From Parvibaculaceae bacterium PLY_AMNH_Bact1 (GTDB taxonomy: Bacteria > Pseudomonadota > Alphaproteobacteria > Parvibaculales > Parvibaculaceae), in NCBI GenBank assembly GCA_032881465.1, contig CP126168.1:2418001-2482000 (forward strand): a DNA stretch of 64,000 nt, in the 5' to 3' direction. The translations under genes were made by a program, and so were the position numbers. Under the pieces are notes generated by a model. That model ran no database searches. It had not been told where the DNA came from and saw only the letters and a program-made list of their open reading frames with translations. Shown piece after piece: positions 26,326 to 35,086 of this stretch. Each line of letters opens with the position of its first letter. Positions within the stretch are counted from its first letter, which is position 1.

Positions 26326-29300
26326 TGCCTAAACGTACTGACATTGAGTCCATCCTGATTATCGGCGCCGGTCCCATTGTGATCGGTCAGGCCTGCGAGT
26401 TTGACTATTCGGGCACGCAAGCCTGTAAGGCGCTGAAAGACGAGGGTTACCGGATCATTCTGGTGAACTCGAACCCGGCGACCATCATGACCGACCCGGA
26501 TCTGGCGGACGCGACTTACGTGGAGCCCATCACCCCGGAAGTCGTCGCCAAGATCATTGAGAAAGAGCGCCCCGACGCGCTCCTGCCCACCATGGGTGGT
26601 CAGACAGCGCTTAACACGGCGCTGTCGCTCGCCGACAATGGCACGCTCAACAAGTTTGGCGTGGAGCTGATCGGCGCGAACCGCGAAGCCATCTCCAAGG
26701 CTGAAGACCGCAAGCTCTTCCGCGAAGCCATGGATCGGATCGGCCTTGAAAACCCGCGCGCAACCATCGTCGCAGCGCCGGAGATCAAGAACGACAAAGG
26801 CGAGATCGTCGACTATGACCGCGCCATGGGCGTCGCCCAGGCGATGAAGGTGCTGGACGAGATCGGCCTGCCCGCCATCATCCGTCCGGCCTTTACCCTT
26901 GGCGGTACCGGCGGCGGCGTGGCGTATAACCGCGAAGAATATGAGCACATCATCCGCACGGGGCTCGATGCGTCTCCTGTGGCGCAGGTACTGGTGGATG
27001 AAAGCCTGCTCGGCTGGAAAGAATATGAGATGGAAGTGGTTCGCGACACCGCGGACAATTGCATCATCATCTGTTCCATCGAGAACGTGGACCCGATGGG
27101 CATCCATACCGGCGACAGCATGACGGTCGCCCCAGCGCTCACCCTCACCGACAAAGAATATCAGGTGATGCGGAACGCAAGCATCGCGGTGCTCCGTGAA
27201 ATCGGCGTCGAAACCGGCGGCTCCAATGTGCAGTTCGCCGTAAACCCGGCTGATGGGCGTCTCGTCGTCATTGAGATGAACCCGCGCGTGTCGCGCTCAT
27301 CTGCACTCGCATCAAAAGCAACCGGCTTCCCGATTGCCAAGGTCGCTGCGCGCCTCGCCGTCGGCTACACCCTTGATGAGCTCATGAACGACATTACCGG
27401 CGTCACACCCGCCGCGTTCGAGCCCACCATCGACTATGTCGTCACCAAGATCCCACGCTTTACGTTTGAAAAATTCCCAGGCGCAGAACCCCTGCTCACC
27501 ACAGCCATGAAGTCAGTCGGCGAAGCCATGTCCATTGGCCGGACCTTTGCAGAAAGCCTGCAAAAGGCGCTGCGCTCCATGGAGACAGGTCTCAATGGCC
27601 TCGACCCTGTTGAGTTTGAGGGCCTTGGCGAGGGTGACGATAAAAACGCCATCCGCAAAGCACTCAGCACGCCGACCCCCTTCCGTATTCTCTATATCGC
27701 CCAAGCCATGCGCCTGGGCATGGATCATGATCAGATCCAGGCAGCCTGTTCGTTCGATCCCTGGTTCCTGGAACAGCTGCAAGCCATCGTTGACGCTGAA
27801 AAGCAGGTCGAAGCAAACGGCCTGCCAACCAATCCGCATGATCTGCGTGATCTGAAGGCGCTCGGTTTCTCCGATGTTCGTTTGGCGGAACTCGCAAACA
27901 CGACCGAGGCAGACATTCGCAAGACGCGGGCTAATCTTGGCGTGAAACCCGTCTTCAAGCGCATCGACACTTGTGCTGCTGAGTTCAAATCCCAAACGCC
28001 TTACATGTACTCAACCTATGAGACGGACTTTGCTGGCAATGCGGCTTGCGAAGCAGAAGTCTCGGGCGCCAAGAAAGCCATCATCCTCGGCGGGGGTCCG
28101 AACCGCATCGGCCAGGGTATTGAGTTCGATTATTGCTGCTGTCATGCCGCTTTTGCGCTGAGCGACGCGGGCATTGAAAGCATCATGGTGAACTGCAACC
28201 CGGAAACGGTCTCCACTGACCCGGATACATCTGATCGTCTCTACTTTGAGCCGCTCACCAAAGAAGATGTGCTCACCATCATCGAAAAAGAACAGGAAGA
28301 TGGCGAGCTTCTAGGCGTGATCGTTCAGTTTGGCGGGCAGACACCGCTGAAACTCGCAAACGACCTGGAAGAAGCAGGCATTCCGATCCTCGGCACCTCG
28401 CCGGACGCCATTGACCTCGCAGAAGACCGCGACCGTTTCAAAGCCCTGCTCGATGAGCTGGGTCTGAAACAACCGCCAAACGGCATTGCCCGGACCGCGG
28501 AAGAAGCCCAGGCAATTGCGGAGCGTATCGGTTACCCGGTCGTCATTCGCCCATCTTACGTGCTTGGTGGACGCGGCATGGAGATTGTCCGCGATACCGC
28601 TCACCTTCAGCGATACATCAATGAAGCGGTGGTGGTCTCCGGCGACAGCCCGGTCCTCATCGACTGGTACCTGAAAGACGCCATCGAAGTGGACGTAGAC
28701 GCGCTTTGCGACGGCAAAAACGTATTTGTCTGCGGCATCATGGAACATATCGAAGAAGCCGGTGTGCATTCCGGCGACAGCGCCTGCTCGCTCCCGCCCT
28801 ACTCACTGCCAGCTGAAACCATTGCTGAGATCGAACGCCAGACCAAAGCCATGGCCTTGGCATTGAACGTTGGCGGGCTCATGAACGTGCAATATGCGGT
28901 TCAGGACGGTACAATCTTCGTGCTGGAAGTGAACCCTCGGGCATCCCGCACTGTGCCTTTCGTGGCAAAGGTTGTCGGCAAGCCGATTGCAAAAATCGCT
29001 GCGCGGCTTATGGCGGGCGAGAGTCTTGCCTCGTTCAATCTTAAGCCAAACAGCTTTGACCATATTGCCGTGAAAGAAGCGGTCTTCCCCTTCGCCCGCT
29101 TCCCGGGCGTGGACACGGTGCTTGGGCCGGAAATGCGCTCCACCGGTGAAGTCATCGGCCTGGACAAGAGCTTTGGCGTCGCCTTTGCCAAAAGCCAGAT
29201 CGGCGGCGGCACATCCGTGCCGACAGAGGGCACGGTTTTCATATCGGTGAAAGAATCAGACAAAGAGAAGATCATTGATGCGGCGCGCAAAATGGCATCC

Positions 29301-29639
29301 ATGGGCTTCAAAATTATCGCCACCAGCGGTACCGCCCGCACGCTCTCAAGCGCAGGCCTTGAGGTGGAGATGGTAAACAAGGTGCTTGAAGGTCGTCCCC
29401 ATATTGTGGACGCCCTCAAAAATGGTGACGTGGATCTTGTCTTCAACACGACCGCAGGCGCCCAGGCGCTTGAGGACAGCAAGTCAATCCGCCAGACAGC
29501 GCTCATGGGTAAGGTGCCGTACTACACCACTGTCGCCGGTGCCCGGGCAGCGGCAGAAGGCATCGAGGCCATTCGCAGTGGACAGCTAGAGGTTGCTCCT
29601 CTCCAATCCTACCAGGAGAAACCTATTGCCGCAGAATAG
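26325..29639 (+). CDS. carB: Carbamoyl-phosphate synthase large subunit
   Basis: The 1,104-residue CarB has two homologous ATP-grasp halves: the first opens [21 protein letters not shown], the second [20 protein letters not shown] (about residue 585). A C-terminal MGS-like allosteric domain follows (about 960 on, [20 protein letters not shown]). It phosphorylates bicarbonate and carbamate and forms a tunnel complex with CarA. ATG at 26325 shares its A with the carA stop, so the pair is translationally coupled. E. coli CarB is 1,073 residues, so this one is normal with small insertions. Confidence 0.98.
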   Translation: MPKRTDIESILIIGAGPIVIGQACEFDYSGTQACKALKDEGYRIILVNSNPATIMTDPDLADATYVEPITPEVVAKIIEKERPDALLPTMGGQTALNTALSLADNGTLNKFGVELIGANREAISKAEDRKLFREAMDRIGLENPRATIVAAPEIKNDKGEIVDYDRAMGVAQAMKVLDEIGLPAIIRPAFTLGGTGGGVAYNREEYEHIIRTGLDASPVAQVLVDESLLGWKEYEMEVVRDTADNCIIICSIENVDPMGIHTGDSMTVAPALTLTDKEYQVMRNASIAVLREIGVETGGSNVQFAVNPADGRLVVIEMNPRVSRSSALASKATGFPIAKVAARLAVGYTLDELMNDITGVTPAAFEPTIDYVVTKIPRFTFEKFPGAEPLLTTAMKSVGEAMSIGRTFAESLQKALRSMETGLNGLDPVEFEGLGEGDDKNAIRKALSTPTPFRILYIAQAMRLGMDHDQIQAACSFDPWFLEQLQAIVDAEKQVEANGLPTNPHDLRDLKALGFSDVRLAELANTTEADIRKTRANLGVKPVFKRIDTCAAEFKSQTPYMYSTYETDFAGNAACEAEVSGAKKAIILGGGPNRIGQGIEFDYCCCHAAFALSDAGIESIMVNCNPETVSTDPDTSDRLYFEPLTKEDVLTIIEKEQEDGELLGVIVQFGGQTPLKLANDLEEAGIPILGTSPDAIDLAEDRDRFKALLDELGLKQPPNGIARTAEEAQAIAERIGYPVVIRPSYVLGGRGMEIVRDTAHLQRYINEAVVVSGDSPVLIDWYLKDAIEVDVDALCDGKNVFVCGIMEHIEEAGVHSGDSACSLPPYSLPAETIAEIERQTKAMALALNVGGLMNVQYAVQDGTIFVLEVNPRASRTVPFVAKVVGKPIAKIAARLMAGESLASFNLKPNSFDHIAVKEAVFPFARFPGVDTVLGPEMRSTGEVIGLDKSFGVAFAKSQIGGGTSVPTEGTVFISVKESDKEKIIDAARKMASMGFKIIATSGTARTLSSAGLEVEMVNKVLEGRPHIVDALKNGDVDLVFNTTAGAQALEDSKSIRQTALMGKVPYYTTVAGARAAAEGIEAIRSGQLEVAPLQSYQEKPIAAE

Positions 29640-29748
29640 GATGCAGAATTCGTAATTGACGTGAGCGGCTTGCTCATCCGAAGATATGAATCGGGTCAGC
29701 CCCCGTTCTGGCGCGGTGCCCCTTCGACCAAGAAAGATTATCTGAAAT

Positions 29749-30222
29749 ATGGAAAAAGTGCCGATGACTTCCGGCAGCCATGAGGTTCTGGAAGCTGAGT
29801 TAAAGAAACGAAAAAGCACAGATCGCCCGCAAATTGTCGCAGCGATCGCAGAAGCGCGCGCCCATGGCGACCTTTCAGAAAACGCGGAATATCACGCGGC
29901 GAAAGAGGCGCAGGGGCACAATGAGGCCCGCATCCACGAGCTGGAAGACAAGCTCGCCCGTGCAGAGGTGATCGATCCGGCAAGCCTGTCCGGCGACACC
30001 GTGAAGTTCGGTGCGACAGTCGGCGTTGCGGATGAAGATACCGATGAAGAGAAGACCTATCAGATTGTCGGGGACGACGAGTCAGATGTGTCCTTGGGCA
30101 AGATCTCCGTCTCCTCCCCTATTGCCCGCGCCATGATCGGCAAGGAAGTGGGCGACAGCGTTGAGGTGAACACACCAGGCGGCGGCAAGTCGTACGAAAT
30201 TCTCTCAATCGACTACAAATAG
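29749..30222 (+). CDS. greA: Transcription elongation factor GreA
   Basis: At 157 residues this has the usual GreA length. The N-terminal coiled-coil hairpin (residues 10-75) carries [18 protein letters not shown] with the acidic tip residues that stimulate RNA cleavage by backtracked polymerase. The C-terminal FKBP-like domain contains [14 protein letters not shown] and ends in YEILSIDY. The start MEKVPMT is the usual alphaproteobacterial one. It lies 109 bp downstream of carB in the same direction, possibly in one transcript, and a GC hairpin follows it. Confidence 0.97.
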   Translation: MEKVPMTSGSHEVLEAELKKRKSTDRPQIVAAIAEARAHGDLSENAEYHAAKEAQGHNEARIHELEDKLARAEVIDPASLSGDTVKFGATVGVADEDTDEEKTYQIVGDDESDVSLGKISVSSPIARAMIGKEVGDSVEVNTPGGGKSYEILSIDYK

Positions 30223-30312
30223 ACCATTTCGCACCTATCTATTGATCAGAGCATTTTCAACAAAGGTTGCTAGACTTTTGTGGTTCGGAAATGCGACCAA
30301 GAAAATAATCCA

Positions 30313-30337
30313 GAGCCGTGGGGGTCGCCCGCGGCTC
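30313..30337 (+). terminator. Probable hairpin terminator after greA
   Basis: GAGCCG (30313-30318) pairs with CGGCTC (30332-30337), with further GGG/CCC pairing inside. The following TTGTCCTTT is only partly T-rich, so termination may be weak. It sits 20 bp before the thioesterase start codon and could also act as a leader hairpin of that gene. Confidence 0.5.
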
Positions 30338-30356
30338 TTGTCCTTTGGAGTTTCAA

Positions 30357-30800
30357 ATGTCCGACACAAGCGCACCTACTTTGGAAGAGACCTTCCCCAT
30401 CCCTGGCAGCACAGAAGAACCGAATTCCCTGCGCATGCTCGGATGGGAACTGTTGGACTGGGACGGGCAAGCACAAAAAATCAAAGTGGGTTTTGAGACC
30501 CGCAAAGAATTCCGCAATCCCGGCGGCGTGATTCAAGGCGGGATCATCGCCGCCATGATCGACGATGCGTTTGGGCCTATGTGCATTCTGGCCTCCGGCC
30601 GTACAAAAAGGCCCCTCACCCTGGATCTCAATGTGAGCTATCTAGCAGCCGGCAACCACGGGAAATTCACCTGTGAAGCGCGCATCATTCGTCAGGGAAA
30701 GTCCATCTCCTTCGTCGAAGGCGAACTGTTTGATGCAACCGGCGAACTCGTAGCCCGTGCGACATCGACGGTACGTCTCGTTCCGATGGCACCGCGGTAA
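30357..30800 (+). CDS. PaaI-type hotdog thioesterase
   Basis: The 147-residue single hotdog domain has RNPGGVIQGGIIAAMIDDAFG, the catalytic-region signature where an Asp/Glu and the GG turn face the thioester, then LDLNVSYLAAG and the closing strands. ATG 30357 is preceded by GGAG. Members hydrolyse aryl- or acyl-CoA thioesters in the cytoplasm. It is followed by a convergent TetR gene and has no catabolic neighbour that fixes the substrate. Confidence 0.88.
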   Translation: MSDTSAPTLEETFPIPGSTEEPNSLRMLGWELLDWDGQAQKIKVGFETRKEFRNPGGVIQGGIIAAMIDDAFGPMCILASGRTKRPLTLDLNVSYLAAGNHGKFTCEARIIRQGKSISFVEGELFDATGELVARATSTVRLVPMAPR

Positions 30801-30815
30801 GAACACCAGCGCAGC

Positions 30816-31361
30816 TTAAAGATCCGCGAGCAACTCAACCAGCTTGGCAACCGCCGCATCGCCCTTGGTGAGATCGGTAGGGAACAACACCATCTGTCCG
30901 TCTATCGCACTCATAATGAGCTCCGCAAGGGGGCGCTTCTCCGCGTCAGGCACCTCCAACATGCCGGTCAACCAGACGATCCATCCTTCTGCCATTTCAT
31001 CTACAATCGCGCCAAAGAAGGGGTCGCCACGGCTTGCTCGACTGGAGAGGTCCAGCCAGAGGCGCAGTTGCCCAGCAGTCGCCTCATCCCGCACCATCTC
31101 CCAGATCCTATTGACCGCGTCTCCAGGCCTTAGCGGCTTGGTGCCGAAAACGGCGTCGAGTACATCGGTAAAACCGCCGCCAATTTCGCTGAGAACAGCG
31201 GCCAGAATCTCATCCTTCGTCTCAAAATAATAGAGAAGCATCCGGTCGCTGGTTCCCGCGACCTCTGCCAAACGACGCACACCGGTATCCCCCAGCCCAA
31301 CGTCCAAGAAGTGAGACGCCAGTTTTCCGACGATTTCTGCGCGTTTTGTGTCTCTTTTACT
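30816..31361 (-). CDS. TetR-family transcriptional regulator, probable TTG start
   Basis: A regulator of about 181 residues with the HTH at roughly 20-60 (TGVRRLAEVAGTSDRMLLYYFETKDEIL). The frame is open to GTG at 31394, but that codon lies inside one of two operator palindromes and has no ribosome-binding site. TTG at 31361 has GGAG 9 bp upstream and leaves the operators outside the coding region, so it is preferred. It is divergent from a small membrane-protein pair, which it probably controls together with itself. Confidence 0.85.
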   Translation of the reverse strand, partial: SKRDTKRAEIVGKLASHFLDVGLGDTGVRRLAEVAGTSDRMLLYYFETKDEILAAVLSEIGGGFTDVLDAVFGTKPLRPGDAVNRIWEMVRDEATAGQLRLWLDLSSRASRGDPFFGAIVDEMAEGWIVWLTGMLEVPDAEKRPLAELIMSAIDGQMVLFPTDLTKGDAAVAKLVELLADL

Positions 31362-31386
31362 CAAATCACTGGTCTCCGAACTTTTT

Positions 31387-31429
31387 TGTAGCACTTACTA
31401 CAGAAACTTGATATGTAGCGAGTGCTACA
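31387..31429. promoter_or_regulatory. Two TetR operator palindromes, 27 bp apart
   Basis: Site 2 (31414-31429) has perfect arms TGTAGC/GCTACA around GAGT. Site 1 (31387-31402), read on the other strand, matches it at 14 of 16 positions. The spacing and identity argue for two dimers of the adjacent TetR; site 2 lies 36 bp before the membrane-protein start. Confidence 0.8.
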
Positions 31430-31465
31430 TTTTTTGAAACTAACCCGAAGTCGATCGAGGTAAAA

Positions 31466-31891
31466 ATGACCCCATTCTGGCAACTTTGGATAAAGGCGAC
31501 CTGCCTCACGTTAGGACTGCTCGGTCTCATTCTGGCGGGCGGGGCCATCGACACGACGGCCGGTCCAGCGAGATTCTACTTCCAATTGATTGGAGGTTCG
31601 GAACAGCTCGACCTTAATCCGCACATGCAAGTCACGCTGGGTGTCCTTGGCGGCGTGTGCATTGGCTGGAGCATTACGTTTTTTGCAACCTTCCAAGCCG
31701 CTCATGAACTTCAGGGAGAGGCCGCCGCGAAAGTTTGGCGCCTCACACTGATCGGCCTGACTGCCTGGTACGTCATCGACAGCACATTGTCCGTCGTCAC
31801 GGGTTTCTGGAGTAACGCCGTCGTCAACACCCTGTTTTTTGCCTCCCTCGTCTACCCAATCATCCGCGCGGGCGTCCTGAAACCCGCATAG
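31466..31891 (+). CDS. Small four-helix membrane protein, unknown
   Basis: The 141-residue protein has about four membrane segments (8-27, 52-76, 92-110 and 115-135). No family is recognised with confidence; the layout of four short helices resembles DoxX-like or other small inner-membrane proteins. It stands directly behind the twin TetR operators and is followed after about 37 bp by a DUF5367-like membrane protein, so the two may form an inducible unit. Confidence 0.7.
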   Translation: MTPFWQLWIKATCLTLGLLGLILAGGAIDTTAGPARFYFQLIGGSEQLDLNPHMQVTLGVLGGVCIGWSITFFATFQAAHELQGEAAAKVWRLTLIGLTAWYVIDSTLSVVTGFWSNAVVNTLFFASLVYPIIRAGVLKPA

Positions 31892-31928
31892 CTCACCACA
31901 AGCTAATAGGTTTATGAAAGGAAGCTCC

Positions 31929-32342
31929 ATGTCCTCTTTCAGCATCCAAACGTTTCGACGCCAGACCGCCTTGATGGTGCTCATCTCTGTCATCGCCTGG
32001 GTTGCATTCGCCCTCTTCTACAGAACATTTTGGCCGGGCGGCTCCGCACCCGGAGACCATCTTGCGCTCTTTTGGACCTGGTTTGTTTTGGGCGCCGCGG
32101 CCTTCGTTGCCCTTCTGTTTGTCTGCTACCGCTTATTCAAGACCCCGCCTGCATTGCGAGCAACAGCGGCTCTTGCACTAACAGCACCCGCGCTCTGTTG
32201 TGACGTCTTCACCGTGACGTTCTTTGAAACCTGGTTCCCGAATGGAGGAGGTGCAGACGATCGCATCTATGCCGCAATGATTTTAGGGGGTGTCGGCATT
32301 TTCCAACTGGTCGGACTAACCGCCACCCAGCCGGTTGAGTGA
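31929..32342 (+). CDS. DUF5367-like membrane protein
   Basis: At 137 residues with four hydrophobic segments, the pattern of an early ISVIAWVAFALFYRTFWP helix and a later APALCCDVFTVTFFETWFPN stretch followed by a final helix resembles the DUF5367 family. The start is ATG 31929: AAGGAAG sits at the right distance and the earlier ATG at 31914 lies within that element. Probably co-transcribed with the preceding small membrane protein. Function unknown. Confidence 0.7.
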   Translation: MSSFSIQTFRRQTALMVLISVIAWVAFALFYRTFWPGGSAPGDHLALFWTWFVLGAAAFVALLFVCYRLFKTPPALRATAALALTAPALCCDVFTVTFFETWFPNGGGADDRIYAAMILGGVGIFQLVGLTATQPVE

Positions 32343-32348
32343 CAACAC

Positions 32349-32669
32349 CTACTCAGCAGAAACCGATTGAAGAACGGCGTATACATTGCCGGCTTCCAGA
32401 GGGTCTAGGACTGCACTAATCCGCGCAAGCACCTCGGCAGGCACAATTTTGGGAATCCGATCCTGCCACTCAAGATAAGCTTCTTTGTTCTCCCACTCGG
32501 CCATTGCCACATATTCATGGTCATCAGCATCCTGGCGAAGAAGGTCTGCGCGAATGAAACCGGGCACATCGGCAGCACGGGTCAAAAACTCCCCAGCGTC
32601 ATAAGCCGCCTCAAACTCGACAGCCTTCCCAGCCCGCACATGAAATCTAAGAATGCTGCGATAGATCAC
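32349..32669 (-). CDS. Antibiotic biosynthesis monooxygenase (ABM) domain protein
   Basis: The 106-residue ferredoxin-like ABM domain runs from IYRSILRFHVRAGKAVEFE to EYVAMAEWENKEAYLEW. These small dimeric proteins act as cofactor-free oxygenases, heme-degrading enzymes or quinol-related proteins; no heme-ligand signature is evident. GTG start at 32669 with AAGGAA 7 bp upstream. It lies between DUF5367 (convergent) and an Lrp-type regulator on the same strand. Confidence 0.8.
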   Translation of the reverse strand: MIYRSILRFHVRAGKAVEFEAAYDAGEFLTRAADVPGFIRADLLRQDADDHEYVAMAEWENKEAYLEWQDRIPKIVPAEVLARISAVLDPLEAGNVYAVLQSVSAE

Positions 32670-32742
32670 TTTTTCATTCCTTAGTGAAGTGATTGCCTAA
32701 AAGAGAAATCCAGAAGTGCCGGTCGAGAAGCGACCCATTGTC

Positions 32743-33225
32743 CTACCGAACCAACGCATCCAGCGGCACGCCAGGCGCATGCTTAGAGCGCCTGATGGTA
32801 AGTGACGTACGGACACTCGCCACATTCGGAGCGGGCGTCAGTTTTTCAGTCAGGAAGTTCTGGAACCCCGCCAGGTCGGGCGCCACACATTTCAGGATGA
32901 AGTCAATCTCGCCATTGAGCATGTGGCACTCGCGCACCTGCGGCCATGCCCCCACCAGCTGCTCAAACGCTTGCAGGTCGGCTTCAGCCTGAGAATGGAG
33001 CCCCACCATGGCAAACACCGTAACGTCAAACCCAAGCCCCGGCCCGTCCAGCTCAGCGTGATAGCCGATAATATATCCGGCTTTTTCCAGCGCCCGCACC
33101 CGGCGCAAACAGGGCGGCGGGGAGATCCCTACCCTTTTTGCCAGCTCAACATTGGTGATCCGACCATTTTCCTGAAGCTCGTTCAGGATCTGCAGGTCAA
33201 TATCGTCAAGCTTTGCGCGCTTCAT
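32743..33225 (-). CDS. Lrp/AsnC-family transcriptional regulator
   Basis: The 160-residue protein starts MKRAKLDDIDLQILNELQENGR, the classic Lrp beginning. The HTH (about 20-55) has NVELAKRVGISPPPCLRRVRALEKAGYI, and the C-terminal RAM effector domain contains GEIDFILKCVAPDL and NVASVRTSLTIRR. ATG 33225 has GGAG 6 bp upstream; the longer open frame to 33315 is not needed. Lrp proteins usually sense an amino acid. It is divergent from the ELM1-like gene, and its target is not evident. Confidence 0.92.
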   Translation of the reverse strand: MKRAKLDDIDLQILNELQENGRITNVELAKRVGISPPPCLRRVRALEKAGYIIGYHAELDGPGLGFDVTVFAMVGLHSQAEADLQAFEQLVGAWPQVRECHMLNGEIDFILKCVAPDLAGFQNFLTEKLTPAPNVASVRTSLTIRRSKHAPGVPLDALVR

Positions 33226-33375
33226 AACCACTCCGTCATCAAACTCAGTTAGCGCCAACCCATCAGAATCCCGCAGATCGTTCGCAGAATTGCAGCAAGA
33301 CAGCTGGCTGAACATGTTCTATTACTCCTTTTGGAGACGCGTTTCAGTAACAAAATTACCCAAACACGCACGATC

Positions 33376-34371
33376 ATGACCGAAGCCCAGCCCCTATCGT
33401 CACAGCAGCTGCCGTCCGGCACTTCCTGCTGGGTCGTGACCAATGGCATGGCAGGCTTCGAAATGCAGGCGGTCGGCGTGGCGGAAGCGTTGGGCCTCTC
33501 ACCAGTTTTGAAGCGGGTGGCCCCGCCAGCACCTCACAAGTGGATGGCCCCGTGGGGCCCCGCCGCCGCCAATGACGGTATTGCCGCTCCCTGGCCGGAC
33601 ATTGTGATTGCAAGCGGCCGACAATCGATTCCCTATGCTCGGAAAATCAAAAAAGCGTCTGGCGGTAAGACCTTCGTCGCCATTCTCCAAAATCCAAAGG
33701 TCTCCCCCTCTCATTTCGACCTGGTATGGGCTCCAGAGCACGATCAGCTGAGCGGACCCAATGTTGTCAGCACCCTCACCGCTCCGAACCGGATTACGCC
33801 TGAAAAGCTTACCAAAGCGGCGGGTGAGCTGAACCAGCGATACACATCACTGCCACCAAAAAAAATTGCGGTTGTGCTGGGCGGACCCAATAAGGTCTAT
33901 CGGTTTTCCTCAGGCGATATGCGCACTCTCGCCAGATCACTGAAGGAACTTGCCGAGCGCGAAAATGCGGGCCTTATGGTCACCACTTCCAGGCGCACCA
34001 CAGCAGGGGCAACCGCCGTCCTGCGCGAAGAGCTCCGCTCAGTGCCGCACGATATTTACGATGCCCTGTCAGATGTGCCGGAGGACAATCCCTATCCAGG
34101 CCTGCTCGGGTTGGCGGACGCGATTATTGTTACTTGTGATAGTCACAATATGGTGGGCGAAGCGACAGTGACCGGAAAGCCAGTGTATGTTGTGGAGCTT
34201 GAGGGTGGATCGGCCAAGTTTCGCCGTTTTCTGGACGCACTCTACGTTAACAATGTCGCGCGACAATTTGACGGCTTGCTTGAAACATGGTCCTACGCCC
34301 CCTTAAATGCTACGCAGGAAATCGCGGCAGCCATTGCCGCAGCGTATAGTTACAAACCAAAAAGTGATTAA
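33376..34371 (+). CDS. ELM1 / DUF1022-family putative glycosyltransferase
   Basis: The protein of about 331 residues belongs to the family named after plant mitochondrial-fission ELM1, widespread in alphaproteobacteria. Typical segments are CWVVTNGMAGFEMQAVGVAEALG, PDIVIASGRQSIPYARKIKK, LVWAPEHDQLSGPNV, AVVLGGPNKVYRFS and the C-terminal IIVTCDSHNMVGEATVTGKPVYV. This C-terminal site resembles nucleotide-sugar binding in GT-B enzymes. The bacterial role is uncertain. The next gene starts 4 bp after its stop, so it is the first gene of a small operon with a 2OG oxygenase and a 659-residue unknown. Confidence 0.88.
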   Translation: MTEAQPLSSQQLPSGTSCWVVTNGMAGFEMQAVGVAEALGLSPVLKRVAPPAPHKWMAPWGPAAANDGIAAPWPDIVIASGRQSIPYARKIKKASGGKTFVAILQNPKVSPSHFDLVWAPEHDQLSGPNVVSTLTAPNRITPEKLTKAAGELNQRYTSLPPKKIAVVLGGPNKVYRFSSGDMRTLARSLKELAERENAGLMVTTSRRTTAGATAVLREELRSVPHDIYDALSDVPEDNPYPGLLGLADAIIVTCDSHNMVGEATVTGKPVYVVELEGGSAKFRRFLDALYVNNVARQFDGLLETWSYAPLNATQEIAAAIAAAYSYKPKSD

Positions 34372-34375
34372 CGCC

Positions 34376-35011
34376 ATGAGCTTGATCGACCTTGAAGCGC
34401 TCCGCGCGACACCTCTGAAAACCGACCCCTACGACTTTCTTGTCGTTCCTAATTTCGTGACAGGCGAAAATCTGGACCGCGTCATCCGCGACTATCCGAA
34501 CGTGACGACGCCAGGTTCCGTTCCTCCGTCAGAGTTGGATATCACCGGTGACTTCGACGCACTGATGAAAGAGATGAACGGCCCTGAATTTGAGGCAGTA
34601 ATCGAAGAGAAATTCAATCTGGATCTGTCTGACCGCCCCACCATGTTCACCGTGCGTGGGCATTGCCGCGAAACAGATGGCAAAATCCATCCTGACAGTG
34701 AAACCAAAATCATCACAGTGCTGCTCTATCTCAACAAACCTGATGAGTGGGGTCATGAAGGTGGCAAACTGCGCATCCTGCGCAGCCCGACAGACCTGGA
34801 AGACTATGTTGATGAAGTGCCCCCCTATGGCGGCACGCTGCTTGTCTTCCGTCGGGCAGACCATTCCTGGCACGGGCACGAACCTTTCAAAGGGCCCCGT
34901 CGTGCTGTGCAGATGAACTGGGTCACAGACCAACGGGTTGTCATGGCCGAGCAACGCCGACACAAACTCTCCTCCACTGTTAAAAAGCTGAATCCATTCT
35001 CATCAGCTTAA
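34376..35011 (+). CDS. 2-oxoglutarate/Fe(II)-dependent oxygenase (prolyl-4-hydroxylase-like)
   Basis: The 211-residue double-stranded beta-helix protein has the iron triad His105-x-Asp107 (IHPDSE) and a distal His in SWHGHEPF (about 166). Arg175/176 in GPRRAVQMNW is positioned to bind 2-oxoglutarate. This matches the 2OG-FeII_Oxy_3 family, whose members hydroxylate proteins or small molecules. It starts 4 bp after the ELM1-like stop and is followed by a 659-residue unknown, so substrate and partner may be in this operon. Confidence 0.85.
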   Translation: MSLIDLEALRATPLKTDPYDFLVVPNFVTGENLDRVIRDYPNVTTPGSVPPSELDITGDFDALMKEMNGPEFEAVIEEKFNLDLSDRPTMFTVRGHCRETDGKIHPDSETKIITVLLYLNKPDEWGHEGGKLRILRSPTDLEDYVDEVPPYGGTLLVFRRADHSWHGHEPFKGPRRAVQMNWVTDQRVVMAEQRRHKLSSTVKKLNPFSSA

Positions 35012-35086
35012 AACAGCCATATGCCGCGGTGCCTGCGAACCGCGACATCACAACAAACGACACGCAGACGAGACCGAAAGACATTC

